DNA from: SAT2750 sp964476375
GTDB taxonomy: Bacteria > Planctomycetota > Planctomycetia > Pirellulales > Pirellulaceae
DNA length: 57,717 nt
Direction: 5' to 3'
Assembly (NCBI GenBank): GCA_964476375.1
Contig: CAYYZW010000056.1
Location: 1-57,717 of the forward strand
Under the pieces are notes generated by a model. It was not told the DNA's origin, searched no databases, and was given only the letters and a program-made list of their open reading frames with translations. Shown piece after piece: positions 33,820-44,163 of this stretch. Position 1 is the stretch's first letter; each line of letters opens with the position of its first letter. The position numbers were made by a program, and so were the translations under genes.

Positions 33820-34956
33820 TCAGCCGACATCGACCCAGTTTCCGGAACTCGCCGAGGCCAGCACCGCGTCACAGACTTTCTGTGTTTCCAGGGCATCCCG
33901 GAAGGTGGGGGAGGTCGCCTCCCCGCTGGCCAGTCCATCCAGGAAATCTGCCACCTGGTGGACAAAGGTGTGCTCGTAACCGATCTGCAGCCCCGGCACC
34001 CACCACTTGTCCATGTAAGGCATGTCCCCATCGGTGACGTGAATGCTGCGCCAGCCCCGAACGAGTGAATCATCCCGGTGATCGAAGTACTCCAGCCGGT
34101 GAAGGTCATGCAGGTCCCAGCGGATCGAAGCGTGTTCCCCGTTGATTTCCAGGGTGTAAAGTGCCTTGTGTCCCCGGGCGTATCGGGTGGATTCAAAGAG
34201 CGCCAGCGATCCGTTGCTGAAGCGGCCCATGAAAGTGCAGGCGTCATCGATATGAACCGGTGTCACTTCACCGGTCTCCTGGTGGACACGTTCCTTGATG
34301 AACGTCTCGGTCATCGCCGTGACGGAATCGATTCCACCATTGAGCCAGATCGCCGTGTCAATACAGTGGGCGAGCAAGTCGCCGGTCACGCCGCTGCCCG
34401 CAGCTGCCGCATCGAGTCGCCAGAGGGCTTCGCCACCCTGCGGCAGGTCGGAGGAAATGGTCCAGTCCTGAAGGAACTGTGCCCGGTAATGGAATATTCG
34501 CCCCAGCCTTCCCTCATCAATCAGGTTCTTGGCAAGCGTGACTGCCGGAACACGGCGGTAGTTGTACCAGACCGTGTTGGCAACACCGGCCTCTTCCACT
34601 GCCTGGCACATCTGCTCGCCCTCGGCTGTATTCATCGACAGCGGCTTTTCACACAACACCATCTTGCCAGCCTGGGCACATGCGATGGCGATCTCGTGGT
34701 GTAGATTGTTGGGCACGCAGATGTCGACCGCATCAATATCATCACGGGCCACCAGCGTCCGCCAGTCCGTTTCAATCGACTCGTAGCCCCAGTTATCGGC
34801 AAATGCCTGGACTTTATCCTCGCTCCGTGCGCAGACAGCCTTGAGTACCGGCTGGTATTCCAGGTCGAAGAAATGTCCGACTTTCCGGTAAGCATTGGAA
34901 TGAGTGCGGCCCATGAAACCGTAGCCGATCATGCCGATATTCAGTGGTTGTGCCAT
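33820..34956 (-). CDS. Gfo/Idh/MocA family sugar/inositol dehydrogenase
   Basis: A 378-residue two-domain oxidoreductase. The N-terminal Rossmann fold has IGMIGYGFMGRTHSNAYRKVG. The family motif is CEKPLSMNTAEGEQMCQAV (about residue 100). The substrate half has the GDLLAHCIDTAIWLNGG element with the conserved histidine and aspartate. Members oxidise an alcohol of a cyclic sugar or inositol with NAD(P). Here it likely makes a keto-sugar used by the adjacent TIM-barrel and epimerase products. No signal peptide is present, so it is cytosolic. Which hydroxyl is oxidised cannot be inferred. Confidence 0.88.
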   Translation of the reverse strand: MAQPLNIGMIGYGFMGRTHSNAYRKVGHFFDLEYQPVLKAVCARSEDKVQAFADNWGYESIETDWRTLVARDDIDAVDICVPNNLHHEIAIACAQAGKMVLCEKPLSMNTAEGEQMCQAVEEAGVANTVWYNYRRVPAVTLAKNLIDEGRLGRIFHYRAQFLQDWTISSDLPQGGEALWRLDAAAAGSGVTGDLLAHCIDTAIWLNGGIDSVTAMTETFIKERVHQETGEVTPVHIDDACTFMGRFSNGSLALFESTRYARGHKALYTLEINGEHASIRWDLHDLHRLEYFDHRDDSLVRGWRSIHVTDGDMPYMDKWWVPGLQIGYEHTFVHQVADFLDGLASGEATSPTFRDALETQKVCDAVLASASSGNWVDVG

Positions 34957-35001
34957 CGTGTTTGTCCTTCACTTGTCGTGGTGAGATGAAGAGTTCCGCT
35001 C

Positions 35002-36036
<1,035 letters not shown>

Positions 36037-36101
36037 CGAAAGATCTCCTCGAAAAAAGAACCACGCCACCCGCAGTAAAGGACCTGCCCGGGTGGATGCT
36101 G

Positions 36102-37349
36102 TTAATTCCTGTAATCTCCCACCTGCGGAAGGTTGTCAAAGGTATCCGGGCCGAAGTACCGCAGGCCGACCAGTGGCTCACTTCCCGTGTTTTCGATTTC
36201 CACTCCACCCGCCGCTGCCTCGTGGCTGATGAAGACCTCGTCCTCGGTCTGCTGGCCGAAGCGGATCAGGGCGGGTGTCTGCAAGGCCAGCGATCCAATG
36301 CGGCCTTTCCCCTGGGTCGTGATCCAGCTACTGGCACCTGGATCCTGAATCGTGCAGCGGGCACCCGGCTGAACCGTCAGTTCCTTGGCGCTGAACAGTT
36401 GCTGGCCATTGACCAGACCGTAGACAATCCAGCGATCGGTGTATCCTTCTCCGCTGCCGGACTCGTCCGCGATCGGTTCAAGATAGTTATTGTCCTTGAA
36501 GTGGGGATCCACGTTTTTCTCCCAGTCCAGCTGGTCCACAATGAAATCCAGGTCCTGGTGCTTGTCCTCCGGCATGTCCTTGACCAGCAGGGACCAGGGG
36601 ACCTCCCGTCCCTCGACCAGGGACTGGTACATCCCGAAGACATCGCTTCCCCACTGGGGTTCATAGGTGCACAGGGAGCCTGGTGCATGCAGAACTCCCG
36701 GGGGAATCAACCAGCCGGTGCCCCGCTTGAGTCGGTATGCCTTGGAAAGATCAAGGATCCCGTTATCTCCCTTGTTCCAGTCCTCGAGGCACTTGCGGAT
36801 CTGGCTCTTGGTCGTCCCCGGTTCCAGGCCCATGAAGGTGTAGCAAAAGTTATTGTCGACGTTGTTGTACTGTGGCGGGAAGTAATAGCTTTCCGGCTTT
36901 CCTTCCTGCCCGACCAGTGCCGCATCCTCGAAACCCTGGTGCATGTGGTGGGGGATGGGCCCCATGTTGTCAAAGAACTTGGAATAGATCGGCCAGCGGT
37001 TGTACTTTTCCCAGATCGCCTCTCCGATCAGCCTGGATCCGGATTCTGCCACCGCATCTCGAAGTGTAAAAAGCTGGCCCTCGAAGCTGGCAAAGCTGAG
37101 TCCCTCGTGCCAGACACGGCCCTCGTTGGCTGCCTCGGTGGTACTGCCGAACCAGCGTTCATCGATACCTCCCCGCTCGGCGCCGTAGGCGTAAAGGTCA
37201 TCGGTGTGCAGTTTCAGCCGCCGTCCGGGGTGAAGAAAGCTGCGGGGAACCCAGGTTGGCGTGAGCCGTAACAGTCCCTCACCGGCTTCCATCGCCCGTT
37301 CCAGGATTGACGCCACGTTGTCGGATGAAACGATGTTCTCTGCAGTCAT
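36102..37349 (-). CDS. Metal-binding cupin-type protein, 415 residues
   Basis: A bicupin-like protein with no signal peptide. The first barrel has PIPHHMHQGFEDAALVG (about 120-136), an HxMxQ-like metal site following TPTWVPRSFLHPGRRLKL. The second part has GWLIPPGVLHAPGSLCTYEP, and the third IRFGQQTEDEVFISHEAAAGG. The overall layout resembles mannose-6-phosphate isomerase-type cupins, but the standard motifs are not all present. The start is placed at 37349 because the upstream continuation of the frame has an unlike, Ser/Cys-rich sequence. It is the first gene of the minus-strand sugar cluster, 226 bp divergent from the DUF4432 gene. Function unknown, probably sugar isomerisation. Confidence 0.7.
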   Translation of the reverse strand: MTAENIVSSDNVASILERAMEAGEGLLRLTPTWVPRSFLHPGRRLKLHTDDLYAYGAERGGIDERWFGSTTEAANEGRVWHEGLSFASFEGQLFTLRDAVAESGSRLIGEAIWEKYNRWPIYSKFFDNMGPIPHHMHQGFEDAALVGQEGKPESYYFPPQYNNVDNNFCYTFMGLEPGTTKSQIRKCLEDWNKGDNGILDLSKAYRLKRGTGWLIPPGVLHAPGSLCTYEPQWGSDVFGMYQSLVEGREVPWSLLVKDMPEDKHQDLDFIVDQLDWEKNVDPHFKDNNYLEPIADESGSGEGYTDRWIVYGLVNGQQLFSAKELTVQPGARCTIQDPGASSWITTQGKGRIGSLALQTPALIRFGQQTEDEVFISHEAAAGGVEIENTGSEPLVGLRYFGPDTFDNLPQVGDYRN

Positions 37350-37575
37350 CGGGTGTACTCGCTGCTCGGGCGACCAAGAAAAAAACTGCCTGATGTGCGG
37401 AAGGAAGGCAGGACAATGGGACTGTGTTTTAAGCAGTTTCATGGATGGTCGCAAGCAGGAGTGGTTATTTTCAAGCCCTGCCCGTGCAGTGGAAAAATGG
37501 CCTGGAAAAACGTACATTTGGCTATGGTCATGGGTCTTGCCCAGGACCCCCTTTCCCCTACAGGAGCACGGCAGA

Positions 37576-38745
37576 ATGAGCCAGCAAACGTGGACACTGA
37601 CGGACGTGGAAACCGGCACCTATGTCGAACAGGTGGAACTGACGCGCCGGGAGATCAAGCGGGCTCCTCGTGGGTTCCATATTTCCAAGCAGACACTTCG
37701 AGGTGGCCTGCAGGACGGAGTGGATCTACTGCACATCAATAACGGCCGGGTCGCATTGGATATCCTGCCGACGCGGGGCATGAGCATCTGGCGGGCGAGT
37801 ATCGACAACGACACGGTTGGCTGGGGATCGCCGGTTCGAGGGCCGGTTCATCCTAAGTTTGTTGACCTTGGAGAACCAAGCGGACTGGGCTGGCTCGATG
37901 GTTTCGATGAACTGATGGTACGCTGTGGCCTGGAAAGCAATGGAGCCCCGGAATTCGACGAGAACGGGATCCTGGTTTACCCGCTTCACGGCCGGATTGG
38001 AAACAGGCCGGCGCAGCACGTCTCGGTGCACGTGGACGAGGATGAGGAGATGATCACGGTCCGGAGCGTGGTGGAAGAGACCCGCTTTCATTTTCTCAAG
38101 GTGCGACTGGTGACCGAGCTGACGACACGTTTTGGTGAGAATGCTTTCCACATCCATGACGTGGTCCAGAACATTTCGGCCAGTCCGGCTGCCATCCAGA
38201 TGCTCTACCACACCAATTTTGGCCAGCCCTTGCTTGATGCCGGAGCCCAGCTGGTCGCTCCCGTCCAGACCCTTGTTCCGCGCAACGACCATGCTGCCAC
38301 GGGAATCTCAACATGGGACAGTTACCCGGCCGCGGAGGCTGGTTACGAGGAGCAGGTTTATTTTCTGCAGCTGGTCGCCGACACCGACGGGGCGACCAGG
38401 ATGATGCTCAAGAATGCCCACGGGACACGGGGGGTGAGCTTGCAGTACAACATCTCCACGCTTCCCTGCTTCACCGTCTGGAAGAATACAACGGCCAGCG
38501 AGGATGGGTGCGTGACGGGCCTGGAACCTGGCACGAACTATCCCAATCCTCGTTCTTTTGAAGGAGAACAGGGCCGGGTTGCCCAACTGGACGCCGGGGG
38601 GCAGGTGGAATTCCAGTTCGGCATGGCTTTTCAGCAATCGGCCGAGGAAGTGATGGGGGTGGAACAGGTCATCCGGCGGCTGCAGGGAAATCACCAGGCG
38701 GAGATCTTTGAATCTCCCCAGCCGGGCTGGTGTGCTGACCTGTAG
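37576..38745 (+). CDS. DUF4432 family protein, aldose-1-epimerase (mutarotase) fold
   Basis: A 389-residue protein of the DUF4432 type, with beta-rich supersandwich features: GVDLLHINNGRVALDILPTR, PVHPKFVDLGEPSGLGWLDG, YPLHGRIGNRPAQHVSV and LYHTNFGQPLLD. The histidines and glutamates are at positions like those of galactose mutarotase. It probably interconverts anomers of the sugar handled by the divergent cluster. The start at 37576 (MSQQTWTLTDV) has AGGAG 9 bases upstream. The frame remains open upstream across the start of the cupin gene, and that part is rejected. It ends 24 bp from the convergent DUF3299 gene. Confidence 0.82.
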   Translation: MSQQTWTLTDVETGTYVEQVELTRREIKRAPRGFHISKQTLRGGLQDGVDLLHINNGRVALDILPTRGMSIWRASIDNDTVGWGSPVRGPVHPKFVDLGEPSGLGWLDGFDELMVRCGLESNGAPEFDENGILVYPLHGRIGNRPAQHVSVHVDEDEEMITVRSVVEETRFHFLKVRLVTELTTRFGENAFHIHDVVQNISASPAAIQMLYHTNFGQPLLDAGAQLVAPVQTLVPRNDHAATGISTWDSYPAAEAGYEEQVYFLQLVADTDGATRMMLKNAHGTRGVSLQYNISTLPCFTVWKNTTASEDGCVTGLEPGTNYPNPRSFEGEQGRVAQLDAGGQVEFQFGMAFQQSAEEVMGVEQVIRRLQGNHQAEIFESPQPGWCADL

Positions 38746-38769
38746 ACACGACTCCGGCGCCGCGTGGTT

Positions 38770-39249
38770 TTACTGGGCACTGCGGCTCTTGAGGTGGTAG
38801 ATCGCCAGGTGCTTGCCGTCCGGCCCCTTGTATTCCCGGACTGTGAAGACGCCCTCCACGGTAATGGGTCGGACGGTAAACGATGCGGATTTCCCGCTTT
38901 CCATATCCACGACGATGCAGTCGTAGAGGGCGGCACCCGGGCCAAAACAGCATTCCATGTTGTCCCGCACCAGGACGAAACGAGTAATCCCCTTCTGCTG
39001 GAAGCTGGGGAGGATATACCCGCGTATCTTGATCAGCTGGTCTTCCAGGGCCACGATCTCCTTGGTCAGCAGGGATCGTTTGAAAGGAGCTTTCTTCTTC
39101 ATCTCGAACTTGATGTCGTCAAAGGAGATCGCCTTGATCCGAGTCTTGGAAGGCGTTTGGGCCTGCAGGGATGCGCGGTCCAGTGTGAGCAGCAGTGCCA
39201 GCAGGCAGCTGAAAGAAAGCAGGAAAGTGTGAGAGCGAATACGGGCCAC
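38770..39249 (-). CDS. Secreted DUF3299-family protein
   Basis: A 159-residue protein with a signal peptide (residues ~1-30: FLLSFSCLLALLLTLD, then Leu/Ala). The mature part contains the DUF3299 segment IRGYILPSFQQKGITRFVLV, then RDNMECCFGPGAALYDCIVV, then ITVEGVFTVREYKGPDGKHL. The paired cysteines (CCFG) may bind metal or form a redox pair. It is the last gene of a five-gene minus-strand operon with a paralogous DUF3299 gene 24 bp upstream. In proteobacteria DUF3299 genes neighbour a zinc-related ABC operon (zrg type), from which a role in metal handling in the periplasm is inferred. Confidence 0.72.
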   Translation of the reverse strand: MARIRSHTFLLSFSCLLALLLTLDRASLQAQTPSKTRIKAISFDDIKFEMKKKAPFKRSLLTKEIVALEDQLIKIRGYILPSFQQKGITRFVLVRDNMECCFGPGAALYDCIVVDMESGKSASFTVRPITVEGVFTVREYKGPDGKHLAIYHLKSRSAQ

Positions 39250-39273
39250 GTGACAGTTCCTTTCCGTTGTCCG

Positions 39274-40029
39274 CTATTTTACTCCCACGGCATGGAGTTT
39301 GTAATAGCCACCCTGAAGTTGCTTCCCATCTTTTAATGTTCCCACGGCGGTATGCTTCATATCGGTAAGCGAAAAATCGCCCCACAGCTTTCTTTTCTTG
39401 ACACTGTATGCGATCCGCAGGGGATCCTCCATGGTCACCTCGATCATGTCTGTCAGCTTGGGTTGCCCACCAAAACAACAGGTTTTCATGTCCGGAACCA
39501 GGACGAAACTGTTGACCTCGCCAAAGGTGGAGACGCCCGGGTGGACATATCCCTTGATGAAGATGGGGGCGGCTCCCTCGTTCTTGTTCACCAGGTCAAA
39601 GACGAATGATGGAATAGGGTCATTCGTATTTCGAGGATCCGGCTGCAACTGGAAAAAACCGACGCGGCCGTAACCGTCGGGAACCTCGGTTATGTACTCG
39701 TAGGTGTGCAGGCCAATACCACCGAAAAATCCAAGGCATGAAAGGAGGATACCGATTCGGGCGAGCCCTCTGCCGGTCAGTTCCTCCGGATAGCGGATCA
39801 GGTTACCACGCGCGACCACTCCAAAGATAATGCCAACCAGGGAAAGGGCCAGTGCCGGAAGGAACCGGAGCCCCAAAAGGCCCAGGGTCGCAAGGATCAC
39901 GGCGACCACCGCCGCCCTGCTGACCGCGCGGTAAGATTCCTCGAATCGTTCTTGTTCCATGGACCGGGAATTCAGTCGCGAATTGCCATCGTTGATCGGG
40001 GGTACCGGCTGGGAATCGTGGGAGGACAT
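39274..40029 (-). CDS. Membrane-anchored DUF4190-DUF3299-like fusion
   Basis: A 251-residue protein. Residues ~30-110 form a DUF4190-like double membrane span (AAVVAVILATLGLLGLRFLP and GRGLARIGILLSCLGFFGGIG). Residues ~120-250 are a DUF3299 domain: IFIKGYVHPGVSTFGEVNSF, then VLVPDMKTCCFGGQPKLTDM, then YSVKKRKLWGDFSL. The CCFG motif and the order of segments match the small downstream paralogue, so the two are related by duplication or fusion. It lies between the CxxC helical protein (130 bp) and the secreted DUF3299 gene (24 bp). The C-terminal domain probably faces the periplasm. Function inferred only from context. Confidence 0.72.
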   Translation of the reverse strand: MSSHDSQPVPPINDGNSRLNSRSMEQERFEESYRAVSRAAVVAVILATLGLLGLRFLPALALSLVGIIFGVVARGNLIRYPEELTGRGLARIGILLSCLGFFGGIGLHTYEYITEVPDGYGRVGFFQLQPDPRNTNDPIPSFVFDLVNKNEGAAPIFIKGYVHPGVSTFGEVNSFVLVPDMKTCCFGGQPKLTDMIEVTMEDPLRIAYSVKKRKLWGDFSLTDMKHTAVGTLKDGKQLQGGYYKLHAVGVK

Positions 40030-40159
40030 TCTCTCTCCGTCTCTGAACAGAGAACAGGTTTGTAGTTGGTGCCTGGGGAGGCTCTCCAGGGGAAATATCG
40101 GCTGCTGAATCAGCCTGCCTTTATTCGTTACGCTGCAAGGTCACCGCCTGCCGGCGATT

Positions 40160-41605
40160 TCATTCGCGGTGACTGGGGCCGACCAGGATCAGCCACTGCA
40201 TCAGCAGCAAACCTGCACCGACTAACCACGGTACGATGAAGGCGTAGGAAGGGTTCATCCGGATCTTCAGGGCCGGTTGCCTGGCGATCTGCTGCTGTGG
40301 CTCGGATTCCGCTCGCAGGACGACCCGGCCGCCGTCATCGGCGGGAAGTTGTGTCTGGGGCCTGGTTGTCACGAACACTTCGCTGGGAGTTGATTCATTG
40401 GAGGATGTCTTGGGATTGTCCGCCGGTGTCTTTCCCGGGGTCCCGCCGGCCGGTCCGAAGGGGAAGAAAGTATTGGCTCGCTTGACTGCCGCTGGATCGA
40501 CCTTTTCCAGTTCCTTGATCCGCTGCTTGGCCACCGGCAGGGGGCACTGGCGGAGGTAATTGATGACCGGCACACGGACCCAGCTGGTCTTCTCGTCGGC
40601 ATCCTTGAAGAGCTTGGTCAGGCGGTCCACCTGGCTCCAGTCTTCCCAGCGAGCCAGGTCCGGGATAACCAGGTCGGCAAGCTGGGGACGTTCCAGCATG
40701 AATCGCATCGCCTTGAGAATCCGATCCCTCGGAATAATATCCGACTCGGTACCGTGGAAACGAAGTGCCATGATGGCGGCGTAGGTGTCCGCGTATTCGG
40801 ATTTCTTGTTCTTGAGAAACAGGTTCTCGACAAGGGGCATGCCATCTGGGCCTTTCAACGTCAGGTAACATGCGACCAGCGCGTCCAGACCGGCTCGCAT
40901 CCGTCGATCCTTGGACTTCATCATGGTCTCGAGCATCGGCAGGTCGTTGGGGCTTCCACAAACTCCCAGCAGGGTCAGGTACAGTCGACGGCGACTTGCG
41001 GGAATGTCCGGGTTACGGATCCAGCCGGTAATCTTGCCGTGATCCATCTGTGGTTTGAGCGCCTTGACCACGGCATAGGGAGCATTCGCGAACTCGTCGT
41101 AGGCGTCGGCGGCAAGCATCTCGTCCTTGTCCTCGAGGTAGTCCTGGAAGAACGACAGTCGCTCGGCGGGTTTACGGGGTAACTGGACAACCCGTTTGAT
41201 GTAACCCTGTGCTCTCTCGGATAGCTGGAGCGGTGTGGACCACATCACCTTGGGTGGGTCGACGCCCATCACCAGGAAGGTCGAGCCGACCTTGCCCTCA
41301 CCAAAATAAATTGTCTCGATCAATGTGCTGGTCTTGATGTGCTGGCCACCCTTGATGACCTCCGATACCTCGAAGGTCGCCTTGGGGACTTCATCCGCGG
41401 CCCGTGCCCTGTCCCCGGGTTTCAGGGCGGGAGGGAGTTTCACCAGGCGGGCGTAGACGACCGTGTCCATCGAGGAGATCTCCTCGTTGAACGTCTGCGT
41501 CACCGCGGCGCAGAAAGGGCACCCGCTGGCTACCTTCCGCGGCACAGCGGTCAGGCAGACAAGCATTGCAACAGCAAGGCAGGTGGTTTTTCGTGCCGTG
41601 ATCAT
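40160..41605 (-). CDS. Secreted/membrane CPFC-motif protein with HEAT-like helical repeats
   Basis: A 481-residue protein of unknown function. A signal peptide (residues ~1-27, LAVAMLVCLTAVPRKVAS) is followed directly by GCPFCAAVTQTFNEEISSMD, with a CxxC pair typical of metal or thiol sites. Residues ~160-370 are helical with HEAT-like pairs (LSFFQDYLEDKDEMLAADAY, MRAGLDALVACYLTLKGPDG, RILKAMRFMLERPQLADLVI). A Pro/Thr-rich linker and a single C-terminal membrane span (AFIVPWLVGAGLLLMQWLIL) follow. It is anchored, with the bulk in the periplasm. It lies between the ABC permease and the DUF4190-DUF3299 gene, on the same strand. Confidence 0.75.
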   Translation of the reverse strand: MITARKTTCLAVAMLVCLTAVPRKVASGCPFCAAVTQTFNEEISSMDTVVYARLVKLPPALKPGDRARAADEVPKATFEVSEVIKGGQHIKTSTLIETIYFGEGKVGSTFLVMGVDPPKVMWSTPLQLSERAQGYIKRVVQLPRKPAERLSFFQDYLEDKDEMLAADAYDEFANAPYAVVKALKPQMDHGKITGWIRNPDIPASRRRLYLTLLGVCGSPNDLPMLETMMKSKDRRMRAGLDALVACYLTLKGPDGMPLVENLFLKNKKSEYADTYAAIMALRFHGTESDIIPRDRILKAMRFMLERPQLADLVIPDLARWEDWSQVDRLTKLFKDADEKTSWVRVPVINYLRQCPLPVAKQRIKELEKVDPAAVKRANTFFPFGPAGGTPGKTPADNPKTSSNESTPSEVFVTTRPQTQLPADDGGRVVLRAESEPQQQIARQPALKIRMNPSYAFIVPWLVGAGLLLMQWLILVGPSHRE

Positions 41606-41787
41606 GGTTCCGTGTCCCTGTTTCCCCTGGAAACTGGTTTCTCTATCGCCCCATTGTTATCGACAAGTTGTTGGGAGGCCAGTGATCAATTTGCACTTTT
41701 TGTCACTCCCTGGGGGTTAATTTAATCGTTTGTTTTTGAAGATTGCAACGCGGATCTCGTAAAGGGTCTTCATATGCGGAAAAACAG

Positions 41788-43314
41788 CTATTTTCCAAGT
41801 GATTCGGAGACATCGGTACGATATGCCGAAATGGCTGGGATCAGCCCTACCGCGATGGCCAGGATCGCCAGCAGTGGGACCAGGAGAAGCTCCGGGGAGA
41901 CTGGCAGGTAGGGAGGAAGTGCCGGCGCCAGGTCAAAAAATCCAACAACCACCCCCGTCTTGGCTTCCACGATCGGGCTGGCCAGTGCGACCAGGCCATG
42001 GCCCAGCGTCCAGCCGATCAGCCCGCCGCTGATCGAGAGGATCAAGGATTCAAAGAGGATGATCCAAAGGACAGTCGATCGTTCAGCACCAAGTGCCCGC
42101 AGGACGGCAATCTCCTGTCGGCGATCACTCATCGAGTTGTAAATGCTGACCAGGATCCCCACCCCGGAGACAATGCAGATCATCAGGGTGATGACCACCA
42201 GTAGTCCCAGCACCGGGCCGATGAACGTACCAAAAAACTTGTTGATTTCGCGGATAGGATAGATTGCCTGGGCGACCGGCCCCTCGTTGACCAGGTTGGG
42301 CATGCCGACGGAAAAAAGTGCATCGACCCGAAGCAGGATTGCGGTCACCTCCCGCTGTTCGACCGGAAGGGGAGTGACCGTGTCAAACGGACGCTCCTCG
42401 CTCTCTTCCTCTTCCTCCACGGCATCCTCCTCGCCCCCTGTCTCCTCTACCGGCTTGGCATGGTCTGCCATCAGGTAGAAGCCCTCCATGTTGACAAAGA
42501 CCGCCCTGTCATTCGGTGTGCCCGTGGGATCCAGGATGCCGACGACGGTGAACGGCTGGTTATGCGTGTGCCCATCGACGGCCCCGTGTCGCGGGTTGAT
42601 CTTGTCACCCACCTTGAGATTCGTCTGCCGGGCCACCACGGCACCGACGACCGCTTCAAAAAAACCATTCTCCTTGGAGTATGTCTTGAAATTACGTCCT
42701 TCAGAAAACAGGTACTGGCGATCCGCAGAGGGGCCAAATTTCATCGCGCCGAACATGTCGGGAGTGGTGCCCACGACCCGGAAGGACTCGTAGTAGTCTC
42801 CAAGGAGCAGCGGGATTGCCAGGTGGGTGAACTGTCCAAATTGGCCATCCCGTCTTCCGGGCAGGTTCTCTTCCCTATCCTGTTCGACGACACGGGTTGC
42901 CAGGCGCGTCACCATCCCGGCTGTCCCACTGCTGGCCCCCACTCCCATGTTCTGCTGGGCCGCCCGCGTGAGTTCCCAGTGAAGATCATGAGCATGCTGC
43001 CGGAGGGAATGCCGGTAGTCTCCCTCTCGCTCTGCCTGGCGCTTGAACTCCAGGTAATACTCGTAGGGGATGTTCTCGATCGGTTCGTCGAGATAGTAGA
43101 CCGAGTTGAGTGTCAGTTGAAGCTTTCCCCCCTTGGGGCCAACCAGGATGTTGTAACCAAGGTACTGGCCGACCTTGAAGGACTCGTTCACGACCCCGTG
43201 AATAGCGATCACCGCGACCATCAGTGTCACGCCCAGCGCCATCGAGAAGCAGGTCAGTATCGAGGCCAGGCCTCGCTGCCGGATACTTCGGATGGCAATG
43301 GAAAACAGGTTCAT
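41788..43314 (-). CDS. ABC transporter permease of the MacB/FtsX/Lol type
   Basis: A 508-residue permease. The first membrane span is at about 12-40 (GLASILTCFSMALGVTLMVA). It is followed by a ~330-residue periplasmic domain, and then three spans starting at about 365 (FIGPVLGLLVVITLMICIVS), 415 and 465, the four-helix topology of the MacB/LolC/FtsX superfamily. The segment SMSDRRQEIAVLRALGAERS is the family coupling motif. The periplasmic domain carries His-rich HGAVDGHTHNQPF and a long acidic run (EETGGEEDAVEEEEESEE at about 287-304), which could bind metal. The gene is 15 bp downstream of its ATPase gene and belongs to the DUF3299 operon. Confidence 0.88.
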   Translation of the reverse strand: MNLFSIAIRSIRQRGLASILTCFSMALGVTLMVAVIAIHGVVNESFKVGQYLGYNILVGPKGGKLQLTLNSVYYLDEPIENIPYEYYLEFKRQAEREGDYRHSLRQHAHDLHWELTRAAQQNMGVGASSGTAGMVTRLATRVVEQDREENLPGRRDGQFGQFTHLAIPLLLGDYYESFRVVGTTPDMFGAMKFGPSADRQYLFSEGRNFKTYSKENGFFEAVVGAVVARQTNLKVGDKINPRHGAVDGHTHNQPFTVVGILDPTGTPNDRAVFVNMEGFYLMADHAKPVEETGGEEDAVEEEEESEERPFDTVTPLPVEQREVTAILLRVDALFSVGMPNLVNEGPVAQAIYPIREINKFFGTFIGPVLGLLVVITLMICIVSGVGILVSIYNSMSDRRQEIAVLRALGAERSTVLWIILFESLILSISGGLIGWTLGHGLVALASPIVEAKTGVVVGFFDLAPALPPYLPVSPELLLVPLLAILAIAVGLIPAISAYRTDVSESLGK

Positions 43315-43329
43315 TGTTTTTTCTTGTGG

Positions 43330-44061
43330 TTATCGTTCCAGCGCGTCTTTTTCACCCGGTGGTGTGATCTGGCCTGAGGCTGCAGAATGGGCCTGTGGTG
43401 CCAGGTCGTTTATGTCCTGTAGAAGCACGACCCGCTTGAACTGGTCCGCGACTTCCATCGCATGGGTTACCAGGACAAGCGCAATCTGCTCCTCTTCAGC
43501 CGTTTCCCGGATCAGGTCAATGATGTTTTGCTGGTTAGCGGTGTCGATATTGGCGGTTGGTTCATCGGCCAGCAAAAGTCGCGGCTTGTTGGCGAGGGCC
43601 CGTGCAACCGCCACCCGTTGTTGTTCTCCAACCGACATGGCTGTTGGCTTGTGTTGCATGCGGTCCGCCAGTCCGACACGGTCGAGCAACTGGCTGGCCC
43701 GCTGGCGGTCCACCGGCTTGCGAGAAAAGGTCATGCCAAGCAGCACATTTTCCAGGGCGGTGAATGCGGGCAGGAGGTTGAAAGTCTGGAAAACGTAACC
43801 CAACCAGGTTGCCCGGAAGCGGTCACTTGCGGCCTCCGAAAGTTTTTCAATCGACCGGTCTTCAAAGATGATCTTCCCGGAATCCGGCCGGGTAATACCG
43901 GCGATCAGGTGAAGCAGCGTTGTCTTGCCACCACCACTTCTGCCAATCAGTACGACCTGTTCCCCCTCGGCGACCGAGAAGTGGGGGATGGAGAGGATCG
44001 GCAGGGGGTCCCCGTTGGGCTGCTGGTAGGATTTCTTGATATCGACAAGTTCAAGCATCAC
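43330..44061 (-). CDS. ABC transporter ATP-binding protein (LolD/MacB-type)
   Basis: A 243-residue ATPase: Walker A GRSGGGKTTLLH (about 37-48), Q-loop region WLGYVFQTFNLLPAFTALEN, signature MSVGEQQRVAVARALANKP and Walker B LLLADEPTANID with the H-loop VLVTHAME. The LolD-like pattern FQxFNLLP followed by TALENV places it in the o228/LolD/MacB subgroup that partners four-helix permeases. It is the first gene of the operon, and the C-terminus is short and Gly/Pro-rich. It powers export or extraction of a substrate by the neighbouring permease. Substrate unknown. Confidence 0.93.
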   Translation of the reverse strand: MMLELVDIKKSYQQPNGDPLPILSIPHFSVAEGEQVVLIGRSGGGKTTLLHLIAGITRPDSGKIIFEDRSIEKLSEAASDRFRATWLGYVFQTFNLLPAFTALENVLLGMTFSRKPVDRQRASQLLDRVGLADRMQHKPTAMSVGEQQRVAVARALANKPRLLLADEPTANIDTANQQNIIDLIRETAEEEQIALVLVTHAMEVADQFKRVVLLQDINDLAPQAHSAASGQITPPGEKDALER

Positions 44062-44163
44062 GAAAAATCCCGCTCTCGCAGGTTCCCGGGTGTCGCCACG
44101 TCATCAACTCTAATAGGTATTCGTGAACCGTCCCACCCCTGTTCGGTTGTACCCGCCATTCCA

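Noticed and set aside
41590..41650. Small GTTTCC-GGAAAC inverted repeat upstream of the CPFC gene.
   Set aside because: Only 6 bp with a 3-base loop and no T-run, so it could be chance. It is not enough for a terminator or operator call.
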